DNA of 64,000 nucleotides. It comes from SG8-38 sp041576815. Lineage in GTDB: Bacteria > Myxococcota_A > Polyangia > Polyangiales > Houyiibacteriaceae. Position numbers and translations under genes: made by a program. The first letter of the stretch is position 1. Every line of letters starts with the position of its first letter. This document shows, in pieces, positions 16,754-25,519 of this stretch. Where the stretch lies: the NCBI GenBank assembly GCA_041576815.1, contig JBFGKE010000014.1:12594-76593 (forward strand). The letters are read 5' to 3'. The notes under the pieces are model-generated. The model was not told where the DNA came from, made no database searches, and was given only the letters and a program-made list of their open reading frames with translations.

Positions 16754-18538
16754 ATGGTGAACCCGAAGAACCCTCTGATCGACGACGGCCTGGTCGATTT
16801 CCTGCTCTATTCGATCTTGGATGCCGAGTCGCTCTGCCAGCTCGACGCCTTTGGGCAGCATTCCAAGGAGACGTTCGACCTGTTCATCGACAGCGTTCGC
16901 CGATTCGCGCGTCAGGACTTGCTGCCCACCTACAAGGCGATGGATGAGCAGGCGCCGGTGTTTCGCGATGGGCGCATCCACACGCACCCTGCCCTCCCTG
17001 AGCTCTACGAGCAGATGGTCGAGCTCGGTGTCCTGACCGCACCGCGGCCCGAGGCGGTCGGCGGTCAGCAAATGCCAATGCTCTTGCACACGATGGCAAG
17101 CGCATACCTGATGGCGGCGAACCTCGGGGCCTACGGCTACATCGGTCTCACCGCCGGCGCCGCGCATTTGGTCGAGGCGTTTGGCTCGGACGAGGTCAAG
17201 GCGAGGTTCATGGAGCCGATGTACTCGGGACGTTGGACGGGAACGATGGCACTCACCGAGCCCCAGGCCGGCAGCAGCCTCGCCGACATCACGACGACCG
17301 CAAGGCCCACCGATGACGGCCACTATCTCATCAAGGGGAGCAAGATTTTCATCTCCGGCGCGGATCATCAGGTCACGGAGAACGTCGTCAATCTGACGCT
17401 CGCGAGGATCGAGGGCGCACCCGACGGCACCAAAGGCATCTCGCTGTTCGCGATACCGAGGCTTCGCCACGACGGTGAGCGGCTGGTACCGAACGACGTG
17501 ACGATCGCCGGGATGATTCACAAGATCGGATGGAAGGGGCTCCCGAGCCTCGCGCTCGAGTTCGGCGACCGAGGCGATTGCCGAGGCTGGCTGGTGGGCG
17601 AGCCCCACCAGGGCCTTCGCTACATGTTCCAAATGATGAACGAGGCGCGCATCATGGTCGGCGTCAACGGTTTTGCGACGGCGTCGGCGGCGTATCACGA
17701 GGCGAGGCTGTACGCGCTCGAACGCAAGCAGGGGCGTGCCCTCGGCCAACGCGGCGGCGAGCCGGTGCCGATCATCGAGCACGCCGACGTTCGCCGCATG
17801 CTTCTCCGCCAAAAAGCAATCGTGGAGGGGAGCCTCGCCCTACTTGCAACCGTAGCCAAGTACGCGGACGTGTCCGAGCACGGCGAAAACGAGCAGAAGC
17901 GAGAGCGCGCAGGGCTGTTGCTCGACCTGCTCACGCCGGTCGCGAAGACGTTTCCCGCCGAGCGTGGCTTCGAGTCCAACACGCTCGCTCTTCAGATCCA
18001 TGGAGGCTACGGCTACACGAGTGAGTACGTGCTGGAAGCGTACCTTCGCGACCAGAAGCTCAACTCGCTTCACGAGGGCACGAGCGGCATTCAAAGCCTC
18101 GATTTGCTGGGCCGCAAGGTCATGGCGAAGAGTGGCGCCCCCCTGCGAGCGCTCGCCGAAGAGATCCACGGAACCCTCACGCGGGCGCGGGAAGCCGGTT
18201 GCGATGAACGGCTGTGCGCAACGCTCGAGGAGGCGCTCACGACGGTGGCCTCCACGACCGCCGAGCTGGGGCGGCGAGGCATGTCGGGAGACGCGGACGG
18301 GATGCTCGGACACAGCTGGGACTATCTCGACATGTTTGCGACGCTGGTAGTCGGGTGGCAGTGGCTCCAAATGGATGCTGGAGCGCGCACGACTCGGGTC
18401 GCCGAGGACCGTAGGCTCGGCACCGAGGCGGCGGCGCGCTATTGGATTCTCACCGAGCTCCCCCGCATCGCAATCCTCGCCGAGCTGTGTAATGCGAACG
18501 AGGACTCGTACCTCGGCGCGCAGCCCAGCTGGTTCTAG
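16754..18538 (+). CDS. acyl-CoA dehydrogenase, long form with C-terminal extension
   Basis: The product has 594 residues, the length of the DmdC/FadE5-type acyl-CoA dehydrogenases. Seen motifs: MALTEPQAGSSLADI, IKGSKIFISGADH, MNEARIMVGVNGFATASAAYHEARLYA, LQIHGGYGYTSEY, and LNSLHEGTSGIQSLDLLGRK, where Glu in HEGT is the likely catalytic base. The final 120 residues are the helical C-terminal domain of this subfamily. It dehydrogenates long or bulky acyl-CoAs. No obvious ribosome binding site precedes the ATG. The 3' end faces the LytTR regulator with a 13-bp gap. Confidence 0.92.
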   Translation: MVNPKNPLIDDGLVDFLLYSILDAESLCQLDAFGQHSKETFDLFIDSVRRFARQDLLPTYKAMDEQAPVFRDGRIHTHPALPELYEQMVELGVLTAPRPEAVGGQQMPMLLHTMASAYLMAANLGAYGYIGLTAGAAHLVEAFGSDEVKARFMEPMYSGRWTGTMALTEPQAGSSLADITTTARPTDDGHYLIKGSKIFISGADHQVTENVVNLTLARIEGAPDGTKGISLFAIPRLRHDGERLVPNDVTIAGMIHKIGWKGLPSLALEFGDRGDCRGWLVGEPHQGLRYMFQMMNEARIMVGVNGFATASAAYHEARLYALERKQGRALGQRGGEPVPIIEHADVRRMLLRQKAIVEGSLALLATVAKYADVSEHGENEQKRERAGLLLDLLTPVAKTFPAERGFESNTLALQIHGGYGYTSEYVLEAYLRDQKLNSLHEGTSGIQSLDLLGRKVMAKSGAPLRALAEEIHGTLTRAREAGCDERLCATLEEALTTVASTTAELGRRGMSGDADGMLGHSWDYLDMFATLVVGWQWLQMDAGARTTRVAEDRRLGTEAAARYWILTELPRIAILAELCNANEDSYLGAQPSWF

Positions 18539-18551
18539 AGCGCCTCGGCGA

Positions 18552-19277
18552 TCATCGAACGAAGGGGATGCGAAGCCGCAGCAGGCGCATCCGATCTCGT
18601 GCAAGCGGCACGGTAGGGCTCTCGGGAAGATCCAGAGCGAGGCGAAATCGTCGCGCGCCAATGGGCTCGATTCGCCGGATTCGATCCAGCCGCACGATGC
18701 AGCCCCTGTGGGACTGGAAGAACACCAAATCGTCGAGTTGCTCCGCGAGGCTCGCGAGGGTCCAGTCGATCTCGAAGCGGTCGCTGGCGGTGACCGCCCA
18801 CACGAGCTCTTCGCGCGCCTCGAAGTACACGATGTCGCGGAGGTCGACGACGACGTAGGCACCCCTCCTTCGAACGGCAAAGCCCTGCAGCTTTGAGGCC
18901 GAAGACGGGCACGCACGCACCTCTGCCACCCGCTCGAGCGTGCGTTGCAACCGCTCGAGCCTAACCGGCTTGAGCAAATAGTCGGTCACGCGCGCGTCAA
19001 AGCCGCGAATCGCGCCATCATCGTGTGCGGACACGATGACGACGTCGAGGTCGGGCTGCTGTTGACGAAGCGCCTCTGCCAGCACGAGTCCGTCCTGCCC
19101 GGGCATGCGCAGGTCGACGAACGCGACCTCCGGGCGAGTCTCTTCACAGAGCCGTTGGGCCTCCGAAGCAGACGGCGCCTCGCCAACGACTTCGACGCTT
19201 TGGCACTGGCCGAGCAGGAAAGCGAGCTCGTCGCGTGCTAGCGGCTCGTCGTCGACGATGATCGCACGAAGTGTCAC
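18552..19277 (-). CDS. LytTR-family response regulator, coupled to fni
   Basis: From GTG 19277 the product has 241 residues. The receiver domain (about 1-120) has the acidic pocket at 9-10 (IIVDDEPLARDE), the phospho-acceptor Asp55 (VAFVDLRMPG) and the conserved Lys103 (YLLKPVRLERL). Residues about 135-241 are a LytTR DNA-binding domain (DIVYFEAREELVWAV, RFEIDWTLASLAEQLD, FFQSHRGCIVRLDRIRRIE). Its GTG overlaps the fni stop (GTGA), so it is translated with the mevalonate genes. No histidine kinase gene is visible. LytTR proteins bind paired direct repeats, and such repeats lie in the divergent region at 21505-21576. A long in-frame extension to 20240 is antisense-side shadow of fni. Confidence 0.9.
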   Translation of the reverse strand: MTLRAIIVDDEPLARDELAFLLGQCQSVEVVGEAPSASEAQRLCEETRPEVAFVDLRMPGQDGLVLAEALRQQQPDLDVVIVSAHDDGAIRGFDARVTDYLLKPVRLERLQRTLERVAEVRACPSSASKLQGFAVRRRGAYVVVDLRDIVYFEAREELVWAVTASDRFEIDWTLASLAEQLDDLVFFQSHRGCIVRLDRIRRIEPIGARRFRLALDLPESPTVPLARDRMRLLRLRIPFVR

Positions 19278-20371
19278 GGGGTGTCCCCAGAGACCCTCAA
19301 CCAGGCGTCGAGCTCGCCCGTCACCACGCGAGGCGCGCGGTGGAGCTCTGCGACCGTCCGCGCGCCCGTGAGCAGCATCACGGCGCGCAGCTCTCCAATC
19401 ACTTCGTCGAGCCGCTCTCGGAGTCCTACTTCGCCGCCGTTCACGAACGCTTGCAAGACCGGTCTTGCGATCCCGCCTGCGTGGGCACCGAGCGCAATCG
19501 CGCGGGCGACATCGAGCCCCGAGCGAATACCGCCCGTTGCGACGACGGTCATCGAGGCACGCGCTGCATACCGCACCGAAGCGGCGGTTGGGATTCCCCA
19601 ATCCCAGAGCTCGCGCCCCAAGCTCCGCCGGGATCCTTGGGCACGCAGCGTCTCGACACCGACCCACGAGGTCCCTCCCGAGCCCGACGTGTCGACGTAA
19701 CGGATGCCCGCCGAGGCGAGCTTTTCGATCGTTTGCGGGCTCAGCCCATTGCCGGTTTCCTTGGCAATGACCGGGAATGGAAGCTCTTTGCAGAGCCGTT
19801 CGAGGGTCTTTACGCAGCCGCGGAAGTCGCGATCGCCCTCGGCTTGAATGAGCTCCATGGCAGGATTGAGATGTACGCAGAGTGCATCGGCGCCGACGTC
19901 TGCGACGAGACGTTCGAGGTCTTTGGTGGAGGTTTCGCGCGCTTGCACGACACCGATGTTGCCGAGGAGCAGCACGTCCGGCGCCCACTCGCGCACTCGA
20001 TACGTCCACCGAGTGCCGGCATCGCGTTGCATTGCGCGCTGACTTCCGAGACCGAAGCCGAGCCCTCGAGATTGCGCCGCAGTCGCGAGGGCGCGGTTGA
20101 TCTCGGCTGCGCGTTCGTGTCCGCCGGTCATCGCAGCGATGATGAGCGGTGCCTGAAGCCGCCGACCGAGGAGGTCGATCGACAGGCTCACCTCGTCCGT
20201 CGCTAGCTCGGGAAGTGACTGATGGAGAAGGTGCACGCACTCGAGAAGGGTGCTTTTGGCGCGAAAGCCGACTTCGTCACCTGCACACAAATCGAGGTGG
20301 TCTGCTTTGCGGGCACCGATGTCCGCATTGCCTTCCGCAATGCTGGCCCGCTCAAGCCGTGGCGCGGGCAT
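19274..20371 (-). CDS. fni: type 2 isopentenyl-diphosphate delta-isomerase (FMN)
   Basis: The product has 365 residues. It interconverts IPP and DMAPP using reduced FMN and Mg. Motifs: RKADHLDLC at the start, LIIAAMTGGHE, GLGFGLGSQRAM, LCVHLNPAMELIQAEGDRDF (His, Asn, Glu and Gln of the substrate and Mg site), VIAKETGNG and GSGGTSWVGVE. It overlaps mvaS upstream by 20 bp and the response regulator downstream by 4 bp, forming one tight minus-strand operon. This isomerase is the form usual in mevalonate-pathway bacteria. Confidence 0.93.
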   Translation of the reverse strand: MPAPRLERASIAEGNADIGARKADHLDLCAGDEVGFRAKSTLLECVHLLHQSLPELATDEVSLSIDLLGRRLQAPLIIAAMTGGHERAAEINRALATAAQSRGLGFGLGSQRAMQRDAGTRWTYRVREWAPDVLLLGNIGVVQARETSTKDLERLVADVGADALCVHLNPAMELIQAEGDRDFRGCVKTLERLCKELPFPVIAKETGNGLSPQTIEKLASAGIRYVDTSGSGGTSWVGVETLRAQGSRRSLGRELWDWGIPTAASVRYAARASMTVVATGGIRSGLDVARAIALGAHAGGIARPVLQAFVNGGEVGLRERLDEVIGELRAVMLLTGARTVAELHRAPRVVTGELDAWLRVSGDTP

Positions 20372-21452
20372 GGCCTCGAAGCGTTTCGTACCGCCACATG
20401 TCGACCGGCTCCCGGCGCCTGACGTCCTCGTCGACGTCGGCGGCCCAACGACCTTCCACAGCTCTGGGGCCGGCCGAGAGCTCGAGCAGCTCCGACCCGT
20501 AGCCTGACCCGTAAGAGAAAGCCGCGACGCGCGTACCTTCGCTCAAACCGGCCAGCGCATGCGCAACGGAGATCCAAAGGCTGGCGGTGTACGCATTGCC
20601 GCTCAGCCGGTTCCACTCGAGGGTGTCTTCGACCTTTTCTTGGTAGAACCGCTCCGCGTCGAGCGGCGACCACCCCGCACGTTCACCGAAGTGGAGAACC
20701 GCCTTCTTGACCATCTTGGGAAACGGGACGTGAAAGCAGATCCGACGGTACTCGGACAGCGCTGTCTTCGGATCGCGCTCACCGATGAGCTTGCCAAAGC
20801 ACTCGCTGACGGCTTCGCGGTAGCAGTCGAGGCTCAACTGCCCGTCGACCGACGGAAACGCGTCGCCGACGGGTCGCCAGAAATCAAACGCGGGTTTGCT
20901 GAACGGAAACGAAGTCGGCGCGATCTCGGCTACCAACGGCTCGTCGACGATCATCGCAACGGCGCCCGCACCTTGGGTCGGCTCGCCCGGATCGCCGGGC
21001 GCGTAGAGCGCGACGTCCGAAGCGATCACGAGCGCGGCCTTTCCTGCACCTGCGCCGGACCATTTCCACTCGAGCGCTTGGCGTAACGCGAGCGTACCGC
21101 CGTAGCAGGCGTGTTTCACCTCGTACGAACGAATGGCGCCCGACAGGCCCAACTCCGCGGCGACCCATGCGCTCAGCGGACGGCTCATGTCCTTTGCGCT
21201 TTCGGTTCCGACCGCGATCAGACCGATGTCCACAGCCGACCCCTTCCAGCGCGAAAGCGCCCTTTTCGCGGCTCCAACGGCCAGTGTAACCGCGTCCTCG
21301 CCCGGCGGACAAAGCGCGATGTCTCGGCAGTCTAGCCCCTTCGTGAACTTGTCGGGGTCCACTCGTCGAAGCTCCGCGAGCTCGGTAACCGGCATGAAAA
21401 GCGGGGGTAGCTGAAGTCCGATCGATGCAATGCCTGCGCGCTTGTCGTTCAT
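20352..21452 (-). CDS. mvaS: hydroxymethylglutaryl-CoA synthase
   Basis: From ATG 21452 (GGGAGG seven bases upstream) the product has 366 residues, typical of bacterial HMG-CoA synthase. It condenses acetyl-CoA with acetoacetyl-CoA. The catalytic triad can be placed: Glu84 in VGTESAKDMS, Cys116 in KHACYGGTLA and His241 in CFHVPFPKM. It is the first gene of the mvaS-fni-response-regulator operon and reads away from the plus-strand sterol genes. The enzymes for mevalonate phosphorylation and decarboxylation are not in the window. Confidence 0.92.
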   Translation of the reverse strand: MNDKRAGIASIGLQLPPLFMPVTELAELRRVDPDKFTKGLDCRDIALCPPGEDAVTLAVGAAKRALSRWKGSAVDIGLIAVGTESAKDMSRPLSAWVAAELGLSGAIRSYEVKHACYGGTLALRQALEWKWSGAGAGKAALVIASDVALYAPGDPGEPTQGAGAVAMIVDEPLVAEIAPTSFPFSKPAFDFWRPVGDAFPSVDGQLSLDCYREAVSECFGKLIGERDPKTALSEYRRICFHVPFPKMVKKAVLHFGERAGWSPLDAERFYQEKVEDTLEWNRLSGNAYTASLWISVAHALAGLSEGTRVAAFSYGSGYGSELLELSAGPRAVEGRWAADVDEDVRRREPVDMWRYETLRGHARATA

Positions 21453-21805
21453 TGATTTGCCTCCCGTATCGTGGTGACCACGCAAGTCTATGTACTGCCT
21501 CGCGTGAACGATGAACGTAAAAAGATGTGACTCGTTCGTGAAGTTGGATCAGCGGTTCACACTGAACGTTGAACCGAGATCAACAGCGATCGATGTCGAC
21601 TAAGCCAACGCAAAGTAAAGTTGTGCACGTGTCGCCGTCGATCCAAGACGACACGCTGTAAAGATTCGGAACACGTCGAACCGTTCGTGTGCGGATTGGG
21701 ACGATCGAACCAGCGCGACGATCCGCCGAGCCGATTGTTCTAGCGACCGCAGACCGGCGCTGGATACTGACATGCGAGATGGAATCGTTTCGCGACGAGA
21801 TCTCG
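21453..21805. promoter_or_regulatory. divergent control region with tandem TGAAC repeats
   Basis: These 353 bp separate mvaS from the flavoprotein gene. Two near-identical direct-repeat pairs of the form TGAACGWTGAAC lie at 21505-21516 and 21563-21574, each made of half-sites 7 bp apart, with an inverted half-site GTTCA at 21555-21559. As a result CGGTTCA (21553-21559) and TGAACCG (21570-21576) form an inverted repeat. This is the most A+T-rich gap of the cluster. The repeats are good candidate binding sites for a regulator of both operons, possibly the LytTR protein encoded here. No convincing -35/-10 pair could be fixed by eye, and no gene is seen. Confidence 0.55.
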
Positions 21806-23158
21806 ATGGGGGGGATCAAAAATCACTACGACGCCGTAGTCGTTGGCGCCGGTCCAGGCGGTTGTGCGGCGGCGGCATCCCTTGCAGTGCGTGGCGCGAC
21901 GGTGTTGCTCGTCGAGTCGAATCCGCGGGCGGCGCGTCGATTTGCAGGCGAGTGGATCCACCCTGCAGGCGTTCGGGTCCTGCGAGAGCTCGGGCTTCTC
22001 GATGAGCTTCGTCCCAGCGTTTCGTCCCACGGCTTCGCAGTGCTGCCGAACGACGGGCTCGGACCGATCGAGCTCGACTATCCCGACGGCGAAGGGCTGT
22101 GCTGCGAGCACGCGACGCTGGTTCGGCACGTTCGCAAGCGCGTTTCCGAGCTGCACGGTGTGCACTACGTCGAAGGCGTCCGCGCCCGGCTCGTCGGCGA
22201 CGGAGCGGTCGAGCTCGCCATCGACCACGGAGAACGGGCCCGGGTTCACGCAGAGAAAGTGATCGTGGCCGCCGGCCGATCGTACCGAAAGGCACGAGCG
22301 GTGCCGGCCGGCGTCGCGTCGATCTCCCAAATGGCGGGGCTCATCATCAACGATGCGGCGCTTCCCTTCGAAGGGTATGGGCACGTGATCCTCGGCGGCC
22401 CCGGTCCTGCGCTGGCGTACCGGATCGACGACCAACGGGTTCGAGTATGCCTCGACGTGCCGAGCTCGATTCGGCCCGGAGCGACGACGACGAGGTGGAT
22501 TGGAGAGTCGTTCGCGGACGTTCTGCCGCGTTCACTGAGGGACGGCTTTCGAGACAGCCTCGCCCAGGCGCCGATCGTGTGGGCATCGAACTCGTTTGGG
22601 CCCCGGGACTACGACGGGGCGGGGGTAGCTCTCGTCGGAGACGCCGCTGGCTTCTTTCACCCCTTGACCGCGATGGGCATCACCATGTCGGTTCTCGACG
22701 CCCAGTCAGCCGCGCGCGACGACGCGCGCGAGCATCATGCAGCGCGTCGAGCCCGCGAGACACACGTCCCGGAGCTACTCTCGAACGCGATCTACCAGGC
22801 GTTTACTCGAGACGACCCCGGGTCACTCGAGATTCGGAACGCCATCCTTCGAACCTGGCGGGCCAACGACGCCCAGCGAAGGCGGACGATGAGGCTGCTG
22901 GCGGCAGACGACACCAACAGGGCCGAGTTTCTACGCGCGTTCGCCATCGTTGCGGCGAGAGCCGGAGTGCACGCAGCCGCGCGCAATCCAGAGGCTCTGC
23001 CTGGGTTGGTGAATTGGCTTCGCTGGCCGTGGGCGAGCCTGCACGCACATCGCGAGGTGCGCCGTCGATCGGTTTCTTGGGCGGCGCCGGAGTCGTGGAG
23101 CACACGGGGACGGATCGGCCCGCTCATCGCGGGGAGGGAGAGGCAGCATGCAAACTGA
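21806..23158 (+). CDS. FAD-dependent monooxygenase, squalene epoxidase-like
   Basis: From ATG 21806 the product has 450 residues (an in-frame ATG at 21779 is possible). Motifs: VVVGAGPGGCAAAASLAVRG (GxGxxG, residues 14-19), GEWIHPAGVRVLRELG (48-63), comparable to the GELLQPGGxxxLxxLG segment of squalene monooxygenase, and VGDAAGFFHPLTAMGITMSV (from about 277), comparable to its GDAxxMRHPLTGGGMTV. Squalene epoxidase makes 2,3-oxidosqualene, the substrate of the cyclase three genes downstream. Other UbiH-like flavoproteins share the fold, so the assignment leans on gene order. It overlaps the squalene synthase gene by 11 bp. Confidence 0.68.
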   Translation: MGGIKNHYDAVVVGAGPGGCAAAASLAVRGATVLLVESNPRAARRFAGEWIHPAGVRVLRELGLLDELRPSVSSHGFAVLPNDGLGPIELDYPDGEGLCCEHATLVRHVRKRVSELHGVHYVEGVRARLVGDGAVELAIDHGERARVHAEKVIVAAGRSYRKARAVPAGVASISQMAGLIINDAALPFEGYGHVILGGPGPALAYRIDDQRVRVCLDVPSSIRPGATTTRWIGESFADVLPRSLRDGFRDSLAQAPIVWASNSFGPRDYDGAGVALVGDAAGFFHPLTAMGITMSVLDAQSAARDDAREHHAARRARETHVPELLSNAIYQAFTRDDPGSLEIRNAILRTWRANDAQRRRTMRLLAADDTNRAEFLRAFAIVAARAGVHAAARNPEALPGLVNWLRWPWASLHAHREVRRRSVSWAAPESWSTRGRIGPLIAGRERQHAN

Positions 23159-24224
23159 CTGGGATTTCTGCACGGAGAGCTTGAGAAACGTGTCCCGCAC
23201 GTTCTCACGGCCGATCGAGGTGCTGCGTGACGATCTACGACGGTCCGTCACCTGCGGATACTTGCTTTGCCGCATCGTCGATACGATCGAGGACAACCCG
23301 CGGTTCACGGTGAACGAACGTGACGAACGCTATCGCGCCTTTCACGACGTGCTGCGTAGTGCAACGGATGGTCGAGCGTTCGAGCGCTCGTGGGAAACGG
23401 TCGAGGGATCCCCAGAGCACGAGGTTCGGCTCTGTGCACAGGTCCGCCGCGTCATGGCCGTGCTCGACCACGTGCCCCACGAGATGCGCACCGCCGTGTT
23501 GCGATGGGTCTCGGAAATGGCCCGCGGCATGCAGATCTACAGTCACCGTTCGGCGGATCGCGACGGTGTGATCGCACCGACGACCAGCGAGGACCTGCAG
23601 CGCTACTGCTACTTCGTGGCTGGGACCGTCGGCAACATGCTCACGGAGCTGTTCGTTATCGAAATCGGCCTCGACGCTGATGACCCAGTGACACAGCGGC
23701 TCTACGCGCACGCAGAGGCGTTTGGGACCGGCCTTCAGCTCGTCAACATCCTCAAGGACGTCGGGGACGACATGAAGCGCGGCTGGTCATTCGTTCCGAG
23801 ATCGCTTTGCCAGACCGAGGGCCTTCGCAACCAACAGCTCACGGACCCGAGCCGTCGAACGGATGCGCATCGCGCCGTCGCCCCCCTATTCCAGCTCGCG
23901 CGCGTGAACCTCGACCGCGCCCTGACGTACGCGCTTGCCGTGCCGCCAAACCACCGAGATATACGTCTGTTCTGCTTGCTACCGCTGTGGTTGGCGGTGA
24001 AGACGGTGGCTGTCGCATACGGCAACGACGCGATGTTCACCGACAGCGAACCGGTCAAGGTGAGTCGACAGGAAGTCGAGGCGGTCATCGAGCATTGCAT
24101 GAGTGCATGCGGGGACGACGCGCGGCTGCGGGCCAATTACGAGGCGATGTGGAACCCGGTGGTTCGACTCATGGTTGCGGACTCCGGCGCCGAAGGTTGG
24201 TCCTCGGGTTTGGACGCGGCATGA
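23148..24224 (+). CDS. squalene synthase (farnesyl-diphosphate farnesyltransferase type)
   Basis: The product has 358 residues. SRTFSRPI near the start, DTIED at 45-49 (first Asp-rich motif), YCYFVAGTVGNMLTELF at 153-169 (eukaryote-type squalene synthase YCHYVAGLVG region) and LVNILKDVGDDMKRGWSFVP at 198-217 (second Asp-rich motif) identify head-to-head condensation of two farnesyl diphosphates. The YCYFVAGTVGNML pattern favours squalene over phytoene synthase. A hydrophobic stretch (IRLFCLLPLWLAVKTVAVAYG) near 268-288 is also as in squalene synthases. It overlaps its neighbours on both sides, by 11 bp and 4 bp. Confidence 0.85.
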   Translation: MQTDWDFCTESLRNVSRTFSRPIEVLRDDLRRSVTCGYLLCRIVDTIEDNPRFTVNERDERYRAFHDVLRSATDGRAFERSWETVEGSPEHEVRLCAQVRRVMAVLDHVPHEMRTAVLRWVSEMARGMQIYSHRSADRDGVIAPTTSEDLQRYCYFVAGTVGNMLTELFVIEIGLDADDPVTQRLYAHAEAFGTGLQLVNILKDVGDDMKRGWSFVPRSLCQTEGLRNQQLTDPSRRTDAHRAVAPLFQLARVNLDRALTYALAVPPNHRDIRLFCLLPLWLAVKTVAVAYGNDAMFTDSEPVKVSRQEVEAVIEHCMSACGDDARLRANYEAMWNPVVRLMVADSGAEGWSSGLDAA

Positions 24225-25519
24225 AAGCCAAAGCGCTTCCCACGCCGCCCGCTCGACCTTCGTCGCGCATTCCGGGGTTCTATCGGCTCGAGATCGACGG
24301 ACGGCATCGGGAGCTTGCAAACCGATTCGGTCTGAACGAGCTCGAGCTCGAGCTCCTTTGCGGCGCCGGTACGGACGGTGTCGCCATCGCGGACAAGATG
24401 GTCGAAAACTGCGTCGGCGTGCTTCGGCTTCCGGTAGGTCTCGGGCTGAATTTCCAAGTCAATGGGCGCGACTACGTCGTTCCCATGGCGGTCGAGGAGC
24501 CGTCGGTCGTGGCGGCTGCAAGCAACTCGGCGCGTCTCGTGCGGGCTTCGGGCGGCTTCGAAGCGGAGGCCTCCGAATCGTTGATGATCGCGCAGGTGCA
24601 GGTGCTCGGGCTCACCGACCGTGCGCACGCACGCGAGGCGCTCGAGAGTGCGGAGCGGCGAATCCTCGATGGCGCTAACGCGCGCCACGCCAACATGGTT
24701 GCGCGCGGAGGCGGTGCGAAGTCGATCGAGGTCCGCTTGCTCGACGCCGAGCCCGAGATGCTCGTCGTTCATCTCCTCGTCGACTGCAGAGATGCCATGG
24801 GCGCCAACATCGTCAACGACATGGCCGAGGCAGTGGCCCCGATCGTCGAAGCGGTGAGCGGCGGCCGGGTTCGGCTGCGCATCTTGAGCAACCTCGCTGA
24901 CCGGCGGCTTGCCCGGGCGCGCTGCGCCATCCGAGAAGACCTGCTCGCGCTTCAGGGGCGCGCCGGCGCCGAAGTCGCCGAGGGCATCGTCGAGGCGTAT
25001 CGGTTGGCGGCCGCCGATCCCTACCGCGCCGCGACACACAACAAGGGCGTGATGAACGGAATCGATGCGGTCGCGATCGCGACCGGAAACGACTGGAGAG
25101 GGCTCGAGGCCGGCGCGCACGCATACGCGGCACGGCGCGGGCAATACGAGCCCCTGACGCGCTGGTGGCGAAACGCGGGCTGTCTGCACGGGGAGATCGA
25201 GCTCCCGATGGCGGTCGGGACCGTCGGAGGGTCGACTCGAGTTCAACCGGCGCTCGAGGTGCTTCGCAAGCTCTTGCGTGCCGACACTGCGCCGGAGCTT
25301 GCGACCGTGATGGCCTCGGTGGGCCTCGCGCAGAACTTTGGCGCGCTCTGCGCACTGGCCACTGAAGGCATTCAACGAGGGCACATGAGCCTGCACGCGC
25401 GATCGGTCGCGCTTTCCGCGGGGGTCGCCGAGGACCAAGTCGACGCCGTCGCGGCGACGCTCGTGCGGATCGGGGACTACAGCGCGTCTGCCGCACGCAA
25501 GATCGCGGATGGCAAGTGA
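24221..25519 (+). CDS. mvaA: hydroxymethylglutaryl-CoA reductase, class II-like
   Basis: From ATG 24221, overlapping the squalene synthase stop (ATGA), the product has 432 residues, the length of soluble class II enzymes. It reduces HMG-CoA to mevalonate. Motifs: ENCVGVLRLPVGLGLNF, the catalytic Glu in PMAVEEPSVVAAAS, LVDCRDAMGANIVND (Asp), THNKGVMNGIDAV (Lys), and GHMSLHARSVALSAG with the C-terminal His. There is no membrane anchor. Upstream frame to 23807 is a shadow. It is placed between squalene synthase and the cyclase, all in one operon. Confidence 0.93.
   Translation: MKAKALPTPPARPSSRIPGFYRLEIDGRHRELANRFGLNELELELLCGAGTDGVAIADKMVENCVGVLRLPVGLGLNFQVNGRDYVVPMAVEEPSVVAAASNSARLVRASGGFEAEASESLMIAQVQVLGLTDRAHAREALESAERRILDGANARHANMVARGGGAKSIEVRLLDAEPEMLVVHLLVDCRDAMGANIVNDMAEAVAPIVEAVSGGRVRLRILSNLADRRLARARCAIREDLLALQGRAGAEVAEGIVEAYRLAAADPYRAATHNKGVMNGIDAVAIATGNDWRGLEAGAHAYAARRGQYEPLTRWWRNAGCLHGEIELPMAVGTVGGSTRVQPALEVLRKLLRADTAPELATVMASVGLAQNFGALCALATEGIQRGHMSLHARSVALSAGVAEDQVDAVAATLVRIGDYSASAARKIADGK

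Noticed and set aside
21505..21576. Light-responsive MerR (CarH/LitR) operator
   Set aside because: The half-sites TGAAC do not match the published TGTACA-like pattern and no MerR or B12-binding gene is present, so only a generic operator is proposed.
23148..24224. Phytoene synthase as the identity of the second cluster gene
   Set aside because: The YCYFVAGTVGNML segment and the neighbours match squalene synthase better; no carotenoid genes are nearby.
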